A stretch of DNA of 15,185 bases from Planctomycetaceae bacterium (lineage in GTDB: Bacteria > Planctomycetota > Planctomycetia > Pirellulales > Pirellulaceae): the NCBI GenBank assembly GCA_002685655.1, contig NYXM01000074.1, positions 1-15,185 on the forward strand, written 5' to 3'. Below the pieces are notes generated by a model. The model had not been told where the DNA came from. It ran no database searches and was given only the letters and a program-made list of their open reading frames with translations. Each line of letters opens with the position of its first letter. Position 1 is the stretch's first letter. Made by a program: the position numbers and the translations under genes. Shown in pieces: positions 13,860-15,185 of this stretch.

Positions 13860-14738
13860 GTGTCCAAGATATTCATATCGTATCGACGTGTTGACACTGA
13901 AAGCGAAGTGGGGCGGCTATACGAGAAACTTGCCGACCGCTTTGGCCAAGAGAACGTTTTCAAAGACGTTGATTCCATCGATCTTGGTGCTGACTTTCGC
14001 TCGGCCATCACGAACGCGATCGAAAGCTGTGATGTCGTTCTCGTCATGATCGGTTCAATGTGGGTCAGCGTTGCGGATAACGACGGCAACAGACGCCTAA
14101 ACAATCCCGATGATTACGTTCGCATAGAAATAGAAACGGCGTTCGCTCGCGAAATCGAGACGATTCCCGTACTTGTTGGCGAAACCAGAATCCCAGCTCG
14201 AGATGAGTTGCCCGAGACGATTGAAGAACTGCGCTTTCTCAATGCGGCAAAACTCCGACCCGACCCTGACTTTGTCGTCAATGAGCAACGTATTTCTGCT
14301 GCGGTTGCTAAGCACGTGAATGCGCCGAACGAGTCGAATAGGCGTGACCAGATGCTTGATGAAGTCATTGAAGAGTTAGACTTTGCAACCGAGGCTTCCG
14401 AACTTGATGGGTTTCTTAGATTCAAGATGTATGGGATGTGGGTGCTGGGTGGAGTATTTGGTGGTGCTGCGGTTGTCCTACACGTTCTCGCTGTGATGCT
14501 CGGTCGCACGAGTCCCTTCACCGGCGGGTTTGGAATGGTGATGCTTGGATTCGCCGTCCTGTACTTACTAGGTTTTTTTGTTCAAACGACGATGCTTCTG
14601 CGCTACAAGTATGGAACCAATCCTGTTAAGAAATCAGTTGCTAAACTGGAGCGACGTCTCCGCAAGCTGCTGGAAAACAACGCACCAGATTCGCAGGTCT
14701 CGGAGCTATTGCACGACGTTCAGACCTTGGGCGAATGA
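13860..14738 (+). CDS. TIR-domain protein with two transmembrane helices and a coiled-coil tail
   Basis: 292 residues from GTG 13860, which aligns with the ATG of the first TIR gene after the shared leader. Residues 2-150 are a TIR domain: KIFISYRRVD, VFKDVDSIDLGADF, CDVVLVMIGSMW, DDYVRIEI (84-91) with Glu90 at the likely catalytic position, and IPVLV. About half of the residues are identical to the first TIR domain. A helical linker (160-188) leads to TM1 (about 192-213) and TM2 (about 223-246). A basic segment (RYKYGTNPVKK) and a charged helix, KLERRLRKLLENN, follow. The first gene's winged helix is replaced here by a membrane hairpin, so sensing or enzyme and membrane effector may be fused in one chain. 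The 2TM part could itself be a divergent SLATT-like unit, but I cannot show this. Repeat A follows the stop by eight bases. Confidence 0.86.
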   Translation: MSKIFISYRRVDTESEVGRLYEKLADRFGQENVFKDVDSIDLGADFRSAITNAIESCDVVLVMIGSMWVSVADNDGNRRLNNPDDYVRIEIETAFAREIETIPVLVGETRIPARDELPETIEELRFLNAAKLRPDPDFVVNEQRISAAVAKHVNAPNESNRRDQMLDEVIEELDFATEASELDGFLRFKMYGMWVLGGVFGGAAVVLHVLAVMLGRTSPFTGGFGMVMLGFAVLYLLGFFVQTTMLLRYKYGTNPVKKSVAKLERRLRKLLENNAPDSQVSELLHDVQTLGE

Positions 14739-14746
14739 CGCCAAAT

Positions 14747-14794
14747 AACCAGTAAGGCTTTGACTTCGCGCAGCCGAAGTTCAAGGCCTTTGTT
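14747..14794 (+). repeat. Palindromic repeat A, copy 2
   Basis: It is 48 bp long and begins eight bases after the TGA of the second TIR gene. AAGGCTTTGACTTCG pairs with CGAAGTTCAAGGCCTT around a CAGC-type tip, and AAC/GTT close the ends. It is the first of two tandem copies with a 49-bp period. By position it is a possible terminator. Confidence 0.65.
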
Positions 14795-14795
14795 C

Positions 14796-14843
14796 AACCA
14801 GTAAGGCTTTGACTTCACGCAGCCGAAGTTCAAGGTATTTGTT
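14796..14843 (+). repeat. Palindromic repeat A, copy 3 (tandem)
   Basis: This tandem copy of 14747-14794 has three base changes (G to A in the tip region and CC to TA in the right arm). It runs directly into the CAGATCATTGG part of repeat B, copy 4, exactly as copy 1 runs into copy 3 of repeat B. Confidence 0.65.
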
Positions 14844-14926
14844 CAGATCATTGGACCAGGCGGCAAACAAGCCCAAACAGGCTGAACGGTTGGCGGGACG
14901 AGCGAGGGAGATCAGCGATCGGCTGG
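14844..14926 (+). repeat. Partial repeat B, copy 4
   Basis: It contains CAGATCATTGGACCAGGCGG, AACAAGCCCAAACAGGCTGA and then the coiled-coil half (CGGTTGGCGGGACG, GAGATCAGCGATCGGCT). It preserves the AERLAGRAREISDRL frame intact but lacks the N-terminal coding part and the start codon of copy 1. Confidence 0.65.
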
Positions 14927-14928
14927 GT

Positions 14929-14985
14929 GGGATTGAAAATCCCGACTCAATCGCGAACCCGGTGGGAATGCTCGGCGGGTTTTTT
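14929..14985 (+). terminator. Likely factor-independent terminator closing the island
   Basis: There is a small hairpin GGGATT-GAA-AATCCC (14929-14943), then AACCCG (14956-14961) pairing with CGGGTT (14976-14981) and running into six T residues (14980-14985). The T-run orientation fits plus-strand transcripts arriving from the second TIR gene. Confidence 0.55.
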
Positions 14986-15161
14986 CAGTTGATCACTTCC
15001 ATCGTACGCAGAACGCTCTTGGCTGCCTCGTCCAGATTCGGCTGTAGCCGCTCGGTGATCGGAACCAACTCACGTTCGCCGTTTCGCTGTAAGCGCGCAA
15101 CCTGACCGGCGGCTGATTTCAGGCCCGAGGCGTGGTGCGGTGAGTTGCATTGCCCGTGAGG
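14985..15161 (-). pseudogene. 3' fragment of a minus-strand gene at the window edge
   Basis: A minus-strand frame ends at TGA 14985-14987 and reads GLKSAAGQVARLQRN, ERELVPITERLQPNLDEAAKSVLR, a plausible helical protein end. It is open for only 58 codons, has no start codon, and is closed upstream by TAG at 15162-15164. The other minus-strand frames are open for a short way towards the edge, so a frameshifted gene continuing outside the window is possible. I do not recognise the family. Confidence 0.3.
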
Positions 15162-15185
15162 CTAGGCTCTAACCCGTTCAATTCG

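Noticed and set aside
13568..14926. CRISPR array
   Set aside because: There are only three palindromic units, two in direct tandem with no spacer between them, and no cas gene.
14809..15105. 98-codon plus-strand ORF
   Set aside because: It starts at a TTG inside repeat A and runs across repeat B and a terminator; it has no ribosome binding site or coherent domain.

Overview
The window looks like chromosomal DNA of a planctomycete. This is inferred from gene content, not from a marker gene: a secreted VIT/von Willebrand A protein cluster, a PQQ-type beta-propeller protein with a methyltransferase-like head, and a membrane-anchored SGNH hydrolase carrying TPR repeats are a combination typical of Planctomycetota (Pirellulales-like). 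No rRNA or tRNA was seen, so the placement is tentative.

Left part (1-8812): ordinary host genes. A minus-strand cluster (3391 down to 33) encodes a VIT-VWA protein that is split in two by an apparent one-base frameshift near 1908-1920, followed by a second secreted VWA protein. Diverging from it, on the plus strand, are a 996-residue secreted beta-propeller protein and, almost touching it, a 669-residue SGNH/TPR protein.

Middle part (8813-10442): a gene-poor stretch of about 900 bp, then two copies of a roughly 185-bp direct repeat that carries a tiny coiled-coil reading frame (one intact at 9714-9833, one frameshifted at 10324-10431). The two copies flank a small minus-strand gene of unknown function (9861-10169).

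Right part (10443-14990): an accessory island. A TIR-domain protein with a winged-helix-like tail is followed by a four-helix membrane protein that reads as two SLATT (2TM effector) units. Next come a three-helix membrane protein with a soluble alpha/beta domain, and a second TIR protein that carries its own two transmembrane helices. Both TIR genes are preceded by the same 118-bp block: a near-consensus sigma70 promoter followed by three hairpins, 13 differences by my count and no gaps. This leader is much better conserved than the TIR coding regions. Palindromic 48-54 bp repeats and pieces of the coiled-coil repeat lie behind the ORF at 13569 and behind the second TIR gene.

My reading (inference): the island is a TIR/SLATT-type immune module. 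A TIR enzyme or sensor would act on NAD, and one or more membrane proteins would be the killing or pore-forming arm. A second, self-contained TIR-2TM gene appears to have arisen by duplication of the promoter-TIR unit. Nothing in the sequence proves anti-phage activity.
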